From CBDIHH01 sp965279095 (GTDB lineage Bacteria > Pseudomonadota > Alphaproteobacteria > Caulobacterales > Caulobacteraceae), in the NCBI GenBank assembly GCA_965279095.1, contig CBDIHH010000001.1:62001-126000 (forward strand): a DNA stretch of 64,000 nucleotides, in the 5' to 3' direction. The position numbers and the translations under genes are program-made. The notes under the pieces were generated by a model. The model was not told where the DNA came from. It was given only the letters and a program-made list of their open reading frames with translations, and ran no database searches. Within the stretch, counting starts at the first letter, position 1; the number at the start of each line of letters is the position of its first letter. Of this stretch, positions 33,033 to 42,263 are shown piece by piece.

Positions 33033-35930
33033 TCAGTGCGCGGCGTCCCAGGTCTTGGCGGCGCGGGCGTCCACCACCAGCGGGACCGACAGGGCGACGG
33101 CCGGCTCGGCGGCGGACTCCATCACCGCGCGGGCGACGCGGCAGACCGCCTCGGCCTCGGCTTCGGGCGCCTCGAACACCAGTTCGTCATGCACCTGCAG
33201 CAGCATCCGCGCCTTCAACCCTTCTGCCTCCAGGGCGGCCGGCATGCGGACCATGGCGCGCCGCACAATGTCGGCCGCCGCCCCCTGGATGGGGGCGTTG
33301 ATGGCGGCGCGGTCGGCGAAGGCCCGCAGGGAGGGGTTCTTGGCCGCGGCCTCGGCGATATTGATCTTGCGGCCGAACAGGGTGGTCACATAGCCCTGCG
33401 CCCGGGCCAGGGCCTTGGTGCGGTCCATATAGTCGCGGATGCCGGGGAAGCGCTCGAAATAGGTCTTGATGTAGCGGCCCGCCTCGCCCTGGTCGATGCC
33501 GAGCTGGGCGCCCAGGCCGAAGCCCGAGATGCCGTAGATGATGCCGAAGTTGATCGCCTTGGCCCGGCGCCGGGTCTCGGCCGGCATCCCCTCGATGGGC
33601 ACGCCGAACATCTCCGACGCGGTCATGGCGTGGATGTCGAGCCCCTCGGCGAAGGCCTGCTTCAGCTGCGGGATGTCGCCGATATGGGCCATCAGCCGCA
33701 ACTCGATCTGGCTGTAGTCGGCGCTGATCAGCACATGGCCGTCCTCGGCGATGAAGGCCTGGCGGATCTTGCGGCCCTCCTCGGTGCGGATGGGGATGTT
33801 CTGCAGGTTCGGGTCGTTGGACGACAGCCGGCCGGTGGTGGTGGCGGCCAGGGCGTAGGAGGTGTGCACCCGGCCCGTGCGCTCGGACACCGCCGCCACC
33901 AGGGCGTCGGTATAGGTGCCCTTGAGCTTGGACAGCTGGCGCCAGTCGAGCAGCAGCTGCGGTAGCGCATGGCCCTGGGCCGCCAGCTCGTCGAGCACGG
34001 AGGCGTCGGTGCCCCAGGCCCCTGTGGGGGTCTTCTTGCCGCCGGGCAGGCCCATCTCGCCGAACAGCACGTCGCCGATCTGCTTGGGGCTGCCGAGGTT
34101 GAAGGGCCGACCGACCAGGGCCTGGGCCTTGGCCTCGAAGTCGGCCATGCGCAGGGCGAACTCGCCGCTGAGCTGGCGAAGCCGGGGCACATCGACCTTG
34201 ACGCCGGCGCATTCCATGTCGGCCAGCACCGCCGGCATGGGCCGCTCGAGGGTCTCATAGACGGTCAGCAGCCCCTCGGCCGCCAGCCGCGGGCGCAGGT
34301 GGTGGTAGAGGCGCAGGGTGACGTCGGAGTCCTCGGCGGCGTAGCAGGTGGCCGGCTCCAGGGCGACATGCTTGAAGCTCTTCTGCGCCTTGCCGGTCCC
34401 CGCCACCTTCTTGAAGGGGATCGGCTCATGGCCGAGCCACAGCTTGGACAGCTCGTCCATGCCGTGGCCGTGCAGGCCGCTCTCCAGGACATAGGAGATC
34501 AGCATGGTGTCTTCGATCGGAGCCACCCGGACCCCGTAGCGCGACAGCACTGCCAGGTCGTATTTGGCGTTCTGGGCGATCTTCAGGACCGACGGGTCCT
34601 CCAGCAGCGGCTTCAGCCGGGCGATCACCGCGTCCAGGGGAATCTGCACGATGGCCTCGGCCACCTCCAGCTGCAGCCCGTCCAGCTCGCAGTGGCCGAC
34701 CGGGATGTAGCAGGCCTCGCCGGGGGCGATCGCCAGGGAGACCCCGCACAGGTGGGCGTTGGCCGAGGACAGGGCGTCGGTCTCGGTGTCGAAGGCCACC
34801 TGGCCCGCCGCCCGCGCCCGGGCGATCCAGGCGTCCAGGGTCTCCAGGTCGCGGACGCAGACATAGGCGGTGGTGTCGATCGGCTGCGGCGGGGCGGCCG
34901 AGGGCAGGGGCGCCCGGGCCGGCGACAGCACCGGCGCGCCCCAGGTCTTGGGAGCCGACATCCCCTGCGGCGAGGCCACTGGCGAATGGCCCGCGGCGCC
35001 GACCCGGCGAGCGAGGGTGGAGAACTCCATCAGCGCCAGGAAATCGCCGAGGGTCTTGGGGTCCGGCTCGGCGGCGGCGAGGTCGTCGATGGGCGCCGGA
35101 AGGGGCGTGTCGCAGTCCAGCTTCACCAGCTGCCGCGACAGGCGGATCTGGTCGGCGTAGTCGATCAGGGTCTGGCGGCGCTTGTCCTGCTTGACCTCGC
35201 CGGCCCGGGCCAGGAGCGTGTCGAGGTCGCCGTATTCATTGATCAGCAGGGCGGCGGTCTTGATGCCGATGCCGGGGGCGCCGGGCACGTTGTCGACGCT
35301 GTCGCCGCACAGGGCCTGGACGTCGACGACCTTGTCGGGGGCGACGCCGAACTTCTCGAACACCTGGTCGGGGCCGATGCGCAGACCCTTCATGGTGTCG
35401 AACATGGTCACCCGGTCGCCGACCAGCTGCATCAGGTCCTTGTCGGAGGAGACGATCACCGCCTCGCCGCCGGCGTCGCGGACCTTGCAGGCATAGGCGG
35501 CGATCAGGTCGTCGGCCTCGTAGCCGGGCAGCTCCAGGGCCGGCACCCCGAAGGCCCGCGTCGCGTCGCGCACCAGGGCGAACTGCGGGATCAGGTCCTC
35601 GGGCGGGGGCGGACGATGGGCCTTGTAGGCGTCGTAGAGATCGCTGCGGAAGGTCTTCTCGGAATGGTCGAAGATCACCGCCAGGTGCGTGGGGGCGTCC
35701 GCCTCGCCCTTCATGTCGCAGAGCAGCTTCCACAGCATGTTGCAGAAGCCGGCCACCGCGCCCACCGGCAGGCCGTCGGACTTGCGGGTCAGGGGCGGCA
35801 GGGCGTGGTAGGCGCGGAAGATGTAGCCCGACCCGTCGACCAGGTAGAGGCGGACGTTGGGCCCGTCCTGGGACAGGTCGCGGTCGACGTCAGGCAGGGG
35901 CGGGGCGTCGGGCTCGAGGGTGTCGGTCAT
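33033..35930 (-). CDS. polA: DNA polymerase I
   Basis: The 965-aa enzyme has all three modules. The 5' nuclease spans roughly residues 25-310 (LVDGSGYIFRAYHA). The 3'-5' exonuclease follows (about 365-560), with AFDTETDAL holding the metal-binding D and E, so proofreading looks intact. The polymerase domain has motif A DYSQIELRLMAH, motif B RRRAKAINFGIIYGIS and motif C QVHDELVFEAP. It repairs DNA and replaces RNA primers. It is monocistronic. Confidence 0.97.
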   Translation of the reverse strand: MTDTLEPDAPPLPDVDRDLSQDGPNVRLYLVDGSGYIFRAYHALPPLTRKSDGLPVGAVAGFCNMLWKLLCDMKGEADAPTHLAVIFDHSEKTFRSDLYDAYKAHRPPPPEDLIPQFALVRDATRAFGVPALELPGYEADDLIAAYACKVRDAGGEAVIVSSDKDLMQLVGDRVTMFDTMKGLRIGPDQVFEKFGVAPDKVVDVQALCGDSVDNVPGAPGIGIKTAALLINEYGDLDTLLARAGEVKQDKRRQTLIDYADQIRLSRQLVKLDCDTPLPAPIDDLAAAEPDPKTLGDFLALMEFSTLARRVGAAGHSPVASPQGMSAPKTWGAPVLSPARAPLPSAAPPQPIDTTAYVCVRDLETLDAWIARARAAGQVAFDTETDALSSANAHLCGVSLAIAPGEACYIPVGHCELDGLQLEVAEAIVQIPLDAVIARLKPLLEDPSVLKIAQNAKYDLAVLSRYGVRVAPIEDTMLISYVLESGLHGHGMDELSKLWLGHEPIPFKKVAGTGKAQKSFKHVALEPATCYAAEDSDVTLRLYHHLRPRLAAEGLLTVYETLERPMPAVLADMECAGVKVDVPRLRQLSGEFALRMADFEAKAQALVGRPFNLGSPKQIGDVLFGEMGLPGGKKTPTGAWGTDASVLDELAAQGHALPQLLLDWRQLSKLKGTYTDALVAAVSERTGRVHTSYALAATTTGRLSSNDPNLQNIPIRTEEGRKIRQAFIAEDGHVLISADYSQIELRLMAHIGDIPQLKQAFAEGLDIHAMTASEMFGVPIEGMPAETRRRAKAINFGIIYGISGFGLGAQLGIDQGEAGRYIKTYFERFPGIRDYMDRTKALARAQGYVTTLFGRKINIAEAAAKNPSLRAFADRAAINAPIQGAAADIVRRAMVRMPAALEAEGLKARMLLQVHDELVFEAPEAEAEAVCRVARAVMESAAEPAVALSVPLVVDARAAKTWDAAH

Positions 35931-35978
35931 GGCCTCAAGATAAGGCCCGCGGCGCCCGCCGTCACCTGCGCGGTTGGC

Positions 35979-36854
35979 TCATCGGGCGGCGACGAAGCCC
36001 CCGTAGGCGGTCGGGCCCCCGGACGGGACGCTGTAGGCGCCGCCGAGCTCGGCCGCCCCGGGCCCGTAAAAGGATCCCGTGACCTGGCCGGCCTGGGTTC
36101 CGTTGAGGTTGCGCATCGTCGCCGAGCCGGAGAAGTTCACCCCGCTGATCGGCGCGCTGAAGGTCAGCTGCTCAGGGTCGCTGGCGGCATTGATCGAGCC
36201 CGCCAGGGTGGCGGCGGCGAAGTCGACGTCCACCGTCACCGGCCGGGCGTTGAAGGATCCGTAGGCCAGCCCGGTAAAGCGGGCCGAGCCGGTGCGCGGC
36301 ATATCGGCCGCCGGCGTGGGCACGCCGAACGGCGCGTAGCCGTTGCTGGACCCGTTGCCGACGCCGCCGTTGTCGGTGCTGTCGCCGAAGTTGGCCATGC
36401 GCACATAGCGGGTCGGACCCGACAGGACGTTCAGGAAGGCGGAGGCGGAGCCGGACGTTGTGGAGGTGGTGATGGTCCACGAACTGGTCGAGCCCGGCCG
36501 TAGCAGCTCGGGGGTATAGGTGGCCGGCGCCGTCGATGGCGGGACCTGGATCTGGATGGTCTCGTCGCCGTCGAAATTGATCTGATTGAGGCCGGTGGGC
36601 GCCGCGACATCAGGATCCGTGATGGTCACCGTCACCGCGCCGGGCGCGGTCGGCGCGCCTGTCGTGATGCTGAACCGGATGATCGTCTGCCGGGCCGCGG
36701 CCCCGGTCATGGTCAGGGCCACAGGAGCCGGCGGCGGGGTCGGGCTGGGCGCCGGGGCGACGCCGCCTCCCCCTCCACCCCCGCCGCAGGCGGCGAGACA
36801 GACGGTGACACCCAGGGCGACAATCCACTTCAGCGCCGACATCATCCTCATCAC
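35979..36854 (-). CDS. TbpB-like beta-barrel lipoprotein
   Basis: The 291-aa protein has a lipobox at LAAC with a Gly run after the Cys and a Pro-rich linker (residues 22-45). The C-terminal half shows repeated strand motifs and GSFYGPGAAELGGAYSV, the signature of transferrin-binding-protein-like barrels. These are often surface lipoproteins exported by Slam, but no Slam gene is seen here. Ligand unknown. It lies just upstream of polA on the same strand. Confidence 0.8.
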   Translation of the reverse strand: MMRMMSALKWIVALGVTVCLAACGGGGGGGGVAPAPSPTPPPAPVALTMTGAAARQTIIRFSITTGAPTAPGAVTVTITDPDVAAPTGLNQINFDGDETIQIQVPPSTAPATYTPELLRPGSTSSWTITTSTTSGSASAFLNVLSGPTRYVRMANFGDSTDNGGVGNGSSNGYAPFGVPTPAADMPRTGSARFTGLAYGSFNARPVTVDVDFAAATLAGSINAASDPEQLTFSAPISGVNFSGSATMRNLNGTQAGQVTGSFYGPGAAELGGAYSVPSGGPTAYGGFVAAR

Positions 36855-36934
36855 CCTTCCCAGGGATGTCGAACGCTACCCTCGAAAGATGATGAGTCAA
36901 CTATCAGTGGCGAGCCAAGGACCGCTGGGGGGCG

Positions 36935-37171
36935 TCAATGCCCCGCCGAGCCCTCATAGGCCCCCGGCGCCAACAGTTCGTTCTCCGGGGTCTCGTGGCC
37001 GACCAGGACGAACTTGCGGTCGCAATAGCCGCACTCGACCTCGCCGGCCTCGCCCATCTCCAGGAACACCCGCGGATGGCCCAGGGCGCCGCCGACGCCG
37101 TCACACGACACCCGGCGGGTGCGCACCCTGACGATCTGCGGCGGCGGGGCGGGAGAGGCGGCGTCGGTCAT
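36935..37171 (-). CDS. Zinc-finger (zf-CHCC) domain protein
   Basis: The 78-aa protein has the CHCC zinc site: SCDG, GHPRVFLEM and VECGYCDRKFVL, related to the NDUFS6 subunit of complex I. ATG 37171 gives MTDAASP; an upstream ATG at 37201 is less likely. Alphaproteobacterial homologues are small proteins of uncertain role, perhaps in respiratory complex assembly. Confidence 0.87.
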   Translation of the reverse strand: MTDAASPAPPPQIVRVRTRRVSCDGVGGALGHPRVFLEMGEAGEVECGYCDRKFVLVGHETPENELLAPGAYEGSAGH

Positions 37172-37472
37172 GGATCTGGCTCGCTGGCGGCGGTGCGCCA
37201 TACCTAGGCGCGGCCCGGCAAGGCGTCAATTTGGCCGTGCCGGCGACGGGACCGGCGTGCGCTCATCCGGCGACTCGCATCAATCTCGTCGAATATATGC
37301 GACCGGTCAGGCCCAACCTATACGCGCCATGGCCTCCGGCTCACAGGACTGTGAAGATCAGTTTATGACAAATCCAGGTCCGAGGGGGTCGTTACTGGCG
37401 CCGCAATGCCTATATTGTGGGTTTTAAGCGGGTCCTCCCTCGCAATACAGGGCGTCCGGGCAAAGAGGGTTC
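37172..37472. other. Gene-free divergent promoter region
   Basis: This 300-bp stretch lies between the divergent zf-CHCC gene and the CPA2 antiporter. Its middle part (about 37290-37440) is AT-richer than the surroundings. No open frame, repeat or clear operator is supported; the antiporter promoter is presumably here. Confidence 0.5.
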
Positions 37473-39389
37473 ATGCTTCACCAGACGCCGTTGATCGCCA
37501 CCATAGCCGCCGGCCTCGGGCTGGCCTTCGTCTTCGGCGTGGTCGCCCATCGCCTCAAGGCGCCGCCCCTGGTGGGTTATCTGATCGCCGGCATCATGGT
37601 CGGCCCCTTCACGCCTGGCTATGTGGCTGACCAGGCCCTGGCCAACGAGCTGGCCGAGATCGGCGTGATCCTGCTGATGTTCGGGGTGGGACTGCACGTC
37701 TCGGTCAAGGACCTGATGTCCGTGCGCAAGATCGCCATCCCCGGGGCGGTGGTGCAGATGGGGGTGGCCACCCTGCTGGGCATGGGACTGGGTCATCTGT
37801 TCGGCTGGCCCCTCTACGCCGGCTTCGTCTTCGGCCTGGCCTTGTCGGTGGCCAGCACCGTGGTGCTGCTGCGCGCCTTGCAGGAGCGGCGCATCGTCCA
37901 GACCGAGCGCGGGCGCATCGCCGTCGGCTGGCTGATCGTCGAGGACATCGCCATGGTCGCGGCCCTGGTGCTGCTGCCCCTGCTGGCCCAGGCGATCCTG
38001 GGCGATGGCGAGGGCGGCGCCCCGTCCAACCTGTGGCTGGGCCTGGCCCTGGCGCTGGGCAAGGTCGGCGCCTTCATCGCCTTCATGCTCATCGTCGGGC
38101 GCCGGGTGATCCCGTTTGTCCTGCACTATGTCGCCCACACCGGCTCGCGCGAGCTGTTCCGCCTGGCCGTGCTGGCCATCGCCCTGGGGGTCGCCTTCGG
38201 AGCGGCGATGCTGTTCGACGTGTCCTTCGCCCTGGGCGCCTTTTTCGCCGGCGTCATCCTCAGCGAGTCCGAGCTGAGCCACCAGGCGGCCGAGGACACC
38301 CTGCCCCTGCGCGACGCCTTCGCCGTGCTGTTCTTCGTGTCCATCGGCATGCTGTTCAACCCGCTGATCCTGGTCCAGCAGCCCTGGGCCGTTCTGGGGA
38401 CCCTGGCGATCATCATCCTCGGCAAGTCGCTGGCCGCCCTGGCCATCATGCGGGCCTTCCGCCGCGACGGTCAGACCTCCGCCACCGTCGCCGCCAGCCT
38501 GGCCCAGATCGGCGAATTCTCCTTCATCCTGGCCGGCCTCGGCGTCAGCCTGAAGCTGCTGCCGCCGGAGGGTCGAGACCTGATCCTGGCGGGGGCCATC
38601 CTGTCGATCATGGTCAACCCGCTGGTCTTCACCCTCGCCGCGCGCTGGGCCGGCGGCGGCAAGGTCGCGGCGCCGGCGGCTCCGGCGGCCGAGCCCGCTC
38701 TGGGCCTCGTCGATCACACGGTGCTGGTGGGCTTTGGCAGCGTCGGCAAGGTCGTGGCCCAGGGGCTGGCCGAGGCGCAGGCGCCCTTCCTGGTGATCGA
38801 GAACGGCGAGGACGCCCTCGCCCGCGCCCAGGCCGCCGGCTGCCGCGTCGTCGAAGGCAACGCCGCCGACCCGGCGGTCCTGCGGCTGGCCGGGCTGGAG
38901 CGGGCCAGCCGGCTGATCGTGGCCATCCCCAACGCCTTCGAGGCCGGCCAGGTGGTGGAGCAGGCGCATCGCATCAAGCCCGCCCTGGCGGTGCTGGCCC
39001 GGGCGCACACCGACGCCGAGGCGGCCCATCTGAAGGCCAGGGGCGCGGACCTGGCGGTGCTGGACGAGGCGGAACTGGGCCGGGGCATCCTCGATCGCGC
39101 CCTGACCGCGTCCGTGGCCATCTCTCCCGCGGCGCCGCCGGCGGATCCGCCGCGCCCGATCCTCACCGACGCCGAGCACGCGGTGCTGGCGGGCTTCCGC
39201 CAGATCGGCGCCGGCCCGCGCGAGGCGGTGTCGACGGCGACCCTGGAGGGCCACGCCGCCCAGTCCGCCATCCCCCTGGACGCCCTGCGCGCGGCCATCG
39301 CCAGCCTGGCGGCGCAGGACTACCTCACCGACCTGCGCGACGGCCGCCTGGCCCTGACCGCCACGGGCTTCACCGTGTCGGTCCGCTGA
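37473..39389 (+). CDS. Monovalent cation:proton antiporter, CPA2 family with RCK domain (YbaL-like)
   Basis: The 638-aa protein has about twelve TM helices over residues 1-395 (HRLKAPPLVGYLIAGIMVGP; GWLIVEDIAMV with the ion-site Asp). A cytosolic TrkA-N/RCK domain follows (LVGFGSVGKVVAQGL, then VIEN and EGNA) from about residue 417. It most likely exchanges K+ or Na+ for protons. The layout is that of YbaL/KefB; the absence of a KefF/G partner favours YbaL. Confidence 0.9.
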   Translation: MLHQTPLIATIAAGLGLAFVFGVVAHRLKAPPLVGYLIAGIMVGPFTPGYVADQALANELAEIGVILLMFGVGLHVSVKDLMSVRKIAIPGAVVQMGVATLLGMGLGHLFGWPLYAGFVFGLALSVASTVVLLRALQERRIVQTERGRIAVGWLIVEDIAMVAALVLLPLLAQAILGDGEGGAPSNLWLGLALALGKVGAFIAFMLIVGRRVIPFVLHYVAHTGSRELFRLAVLAIALGVAFGAAMLFDVSFALGAFFAGVILSESELSHQAAEDTLPLRDAFAVLFFVSIGMLFNPLILVQQPWAVLGTLAIIILGKSLAALAIMRAFRRDGQTSATVAASLAQIGEFSFILAGLGVSLKLLPPEGRDLILAGAILSIMVNPLVFTLAARWAGGGKVAAPAAPAAEPALGLVDHTVLVGFGSVGKVVAQGLAEAQAPFLVIENGEDALARAQAAGCRVVEGNAADPAVLRLAGLERASRLIVAIPNAFEAGQVVEQAHRIKPALAVLARAHTDAEAAHLKARGADLAVLDEAELGRGILDRALTASVAISPAAPPADPPRPILTDAEHAVLAGFRQIGAGPREAVSTATLEGHAAQSAIPLDALRAAIASLAAQDYLTDLRDGRLALTATGFTVSVR

Positions 39390-39443
39390 CGGGGGCGGCG
39401 GCGAAATCGGCCGTCGCCAGCCCTGCCCATCCGCGCTAGAGCC

Positions 39444-40430
39444 ATGGCCTCGCAATCTAGCTGGGCGCCCATGGACCTACCCGACTACGCCATCGAGGCC
39501 CGCGGCCTGGTCAAGACCTATCCGGGGACCAAGACGCAAGGCCCCAAGGAGGCGCTGAAGGGCGTCGACCTGCTGATCCCCCGGGGCTCGATCTTCGGCC
39601 TGCTGGGACCCAACGGCGCCGGCAAGTCGACCTTCATCAACATCCTGGCCGGGGTCACCCGCAAGAGCGGCGGGGTGGTCAAGATCTGGGGCCGCGACAT
39701 CGACGAGCGGCCCAGGGACGCCCGCGCCGCCATCGGCGTCGTGCCCCAGGAGCTGTCGGTGGATGTCTTCTTCACCCCGCGGGAGGCGCTGGAGACCCAG
39801 GCCGGCTTCTACGGCGTGCCCAAGGCCGAACGCCGCACCGACGAACTGCTCGCCGCTCTGGGCCTCACCGACAAGGCGGCGGCCTATGTGCGCCAGCTGT
39901 CGGGCGGCATGAAGCGGCGGCTGATGGTGGCCAAGGCCATGGTCCACCAGCCGCCGGTGCTGATCCTCGACGAGCCCACCGCCGGGGTCGATGTCGAGCT
40001 GCGCCGGCAGTTGTGGAGCTATGTGCTCGGCCTCAACGCCCAGGGGGTGACCATCGTCCTGACCACCCACTACCTCGAGGAGGCCGAGGAGCTCTGCGAC
40101 ACCATCGCCATCATCAACCGGGGCGAGGTGGCCGTCTGCGCCCCCACCGCCGAGCTGCTGCAGAGCCTCGACACCCGCACCGTCGTGATCACCCCCCGCG
40201 AGCCCCTGGCGGCGGCCCCCGCCCTGCCCTCGCTGGAGACCCAGCTGCGCTCCGACGGCCGGCTGGCGATCACCTTCCACAAGGCCGACACCGGGGTCGA
40301 GGACGTGCTGGCCGCGGTGCGCACGGCGGGCGTCGGCATCAAGGACCTGGCCACGGAGGACCCGGACCTCGAGGACGTGTTCATGTCGCTGACCTATGAC
40401 CGGCCGGGGGCCCTGGACCCCACCGGCTGA
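39444..40430 (+). CDS. ABC transporter ATP-binding protein without adjacent permease
   Basis: The 328-aa ATPase has Walker A GPNGAGKST, signature QLSGGMKRRL, Walker B VLILDEPTAG and H-loop TTHYLEEAEE. It is of the drug/polysaccharide ABC-2 export class, with an extra C-terminal domain of about 90 residues. The start may be 39444 or 39471. It normally pairs with an ABC-2 permease gene, but tRNA-Arg and a reverse-strand cluster follow instead. Confidence 0.9.
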   Translation: MASQSSWAPMDLPDYAIEARGLVKTYPGTKTQGPKEALKGVDLLIPRGSIFGLLGPNGAGKSTFINILAGVTRKSGGVVKIWGRDIDERPRDARAAIGVVPQELSVDVFFTPREALETQAGFYGVPKAERRTDELLAALGLTDKAAAYVRQLSGGMKRRLMVAKAMVHQPPVLILDEPTAGVDVELRRQLWSYVLGLNAQGVTIVLTTHYLEEAEELCDTIAIINRGEVAVCAPTAELLQSLDTRTVVITPREPLAAAPALPSLETQLRSDGRLAITFHKADTGVEDVLAAVRTAGVGIKDLATEDPDLEDVFMSLTYDRPGALDPTG

Positions 40431-40485
40431 GACCGCGTTGCGCCCGCCGCCCCTTTGGTCTACCAAGGCCGCCCTGCGATCCTCC

Positions 40486-40562
40486 GCACCCGTAGCTCAG
40501 CTGGATAGAGCGTTGCCCTCCGAAGGCAAAGGTCACACGTTCGAATCGTGTCGGGTGCGCCA
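40486..40562 (+). tRNA. tRNA-Arg (anticodon CCG)
   Basis: The 77-nt cloverleaf has acceptor arms GCACCCG and CGGGTGC and anticodon stem TTGCC/GGCAA with loop CTCCGAA (anticodon CCG). The T arm is ACACG-TTCGAAT-CGTGT, and CCA is encoded at the 3' end. It reads Arg CGG codons. Such genes are frequent island integration sites; no 3' duplicate was seen in the window. Confidence 0.97.
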
Positions 40563-40676
40563 GGGATTTCAAGGGGTTAGGATCCTGCGTCCAGGGCCTA
40601 TCGGAACCGGCGAGCTATAGGCGAGGGTCGGCTCTCAAGAAGCCGGACGATCCCGTCGTGGCCTTCCGCCGAACGC

Positions 40677-42263
40677 CTAGGGTCTCATGGTCCGCGCCAG
40701 CCTGGCCGAGACTCCGATGCCGGCCAGAACGGAGAGCGCCATCGCTCCTAAGCCCATCATGTTGAGGCGGGACAGCGGCCACCCTTGCCTCTCGGCCATC
40801 CGCCACTGCGGAAGGTTTTCATAGTCTCCAGGCGTCATCCGACCTGAGCCAAGGATCCGCGCCACGAAGAATTGTGACCAGCGACGGTGAAACTGATCGA
40901 CCGCCTCTGAGAAGGCGGCATAGCGTCCGGCGCCTCGACCCGCGAGATCCTCGATCGCCATTTGCGCGATCAGGGCCGGGGAGACGATCTGCAGCGCCGC
41001 GACAAGGTCCTGTCGGCGAGACAGCGCGCGGTCGAACGCATCCAGGCTCGGCTGTACGGCCCGCTCGACCGACCGGTCGCTGGCCAGGATGCCCATGGAG
41101 AAGGGGTCTCCGCCCCCGCCGTGGGCCGCCCCCGCCGGTCCCGCCATGTCGGGGTGGTCCATGTAGAAGGCCTCGAGGGTCTTGGCCCGCTCGCGGTCGG
41201 CGGCCTGCGCCGCCTGGCGGATCTCCGCGGCCAGCAGCAAGCGGGAGGGGGCGCTGATCGCGCTGCCCGCGATCAGCGCGACCATCGCCGGTGCGATGAC
41301 GACGAACAGCAGCCACAGGCTGGCGAGCGCCACCCCGCAGGCCGCCGACGACCGGACGGCGAGGTTCACCACCAGCACCAGGGTCATCCAGAAGGCTGCG
41401 TAGAGGCCGAGTATGACCAGGAGCAGGATCGCGGCGCCGGCCGCGCCCGGCGCGGCGAGGTCCACCCGGCCGGCGAGCAGGGCTACCGCCCAGGCTCCGA
41501 CGACCACCGCCGCCATCGCCCCTGTCCGCACCGCCAGCCGCGCCCCGACATAGGCGGCGGCCGCGGTCGGCTGAGCCAGGGCCATGGCCATGACGCCGCT
41601 GTCGCGGTCCGCCGACAGCAGGTTGTAGTTCGCGGCCAGAACGACCATCGGCAGCAGGAACAGGAAGACGAAGGCCGCGTCGAACGCGCCCGCCGCCATA
41701 CCCAGCGGGCTCTCCAGTTCGTAGGCTGTGGCGAAGGTGTGCCGAGGCCGGGCCGTGACGCGGTAGATCGCGGGCTGGACGTCCGACAGGCCTATGGCCA
41801 GGGCAGCCAGGGGCGCCGGCTCGAGAATAGCCGCCCCTGGCAGGCTCATGAGCCCGACGGTTCCGGCGCTCGATCCCGGCGGCGGGGCGCCCGGGCTGTG
41901 CAGGCCTGCCGGCGGCGATTGGGCCGGGGCGCCGTGCGTGGGCGCAGGGATGGCTGGTCCGTGGCTGGCGGCGCCGTGGCCGGTGGGTGAGGCAGCGGGC
42001 GGCCGACCATGGCCGTGGCCCTGCGGGGCCGTGTGCACACCCGACAGCTGCGCCTGGACCCTGATCGCGTCCTGCAGAAGGATGGCCTGTTTGGCCGAAA
42101 GCTCCCCGCGCACCGACTGGATCGAGGCGCGCTCGGCCGCCACCCGCGCGGCGCCGAGACCGGACGCCAGGGCGGTGCACAGCAGCAGAAAGACCGCGCC
42201 GATGACGAAGGCGGGATCGCGCATCAAAAGGCGGGTCTCCGCCGAGATCAGCCGCCCTGGCAT
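40677..42263 (-). CDS. ABC transporter permease, DUF3526 type, with His-rich periplasmic loop
   Basis: The 528-aa permease has an N-terminal TM, a large loop, then about five TM helices and a C-terminal one. The loop near residues 95-150 is rich in His/Pro/Gly (GHGHGRPPAAS; HGAASHG; APTHGAP), typical of metal-binding segments. ATG 42263 shares one base with the stop of the upstream permease; longer frames reach 42419 but overlap it. It pairs with the next permease and ATPase. The His-rich loop and czc neighbours suggest metal-linked export. Confidence 0.85.
   Translation of the reverse strand: MPGRLISAETRLLMRDPAFVIGAVFLLLCTALASGLGAARVAAERASIQSVRGELSAKQAILLQDAIRVQAQLSGVHTAPQGHGHGRPPAASPTGHGAASHGPAIPAPTHGAPAQSPPAGLHSPGAPPPGSSAGTVGLMSLPGAAILEPAPLAALAIGLSDVQPAIYRVTARPRHTFATAYELESPLGMAAGAFDAAFVFLFLLPMVVLAANYNLLSADRDSGVMAMALAQPTAAAAYVGARLAVRTGAMAAVVVGAWAVALLAGRVDLAAPGAAGAAILLLVILGLYAAFWMTLVLVVNLAVRSSAACGVALASLWLLFVVIAPAMVALIAGSAISAPSRLLLAAEIRQAAQAADRERAKTLEAFYMDHPDMAGPAGAAHGGGGDPFSMGILASDRSVERAVQPSLDAFDRALSRRQDLVAALQIVSPALIAQMAIEDLAGRGAGRYAAFSEAVDQFHRRWSQFFVARILGSGRMTPGDYENLPQWRMAERQGWPLSRLNMMGLGAMALSVLAGIGVSARLARTMRP

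Noticed and set aside
37410..39455. A 681-codon minus-strand frame opposite the CPA2 antiporter
   Set aside because: It is antisense to a clear membrane transporter and consists of repetitive polar residues typical of shadows.
40563..40676. attL/attR site with integrase after tRNA-Arg
   Set aside because: No integrase gene and no duplicate of the tRNA 3' end could be found in the window; only a small CGGCT/AGCCG hairpin is present.
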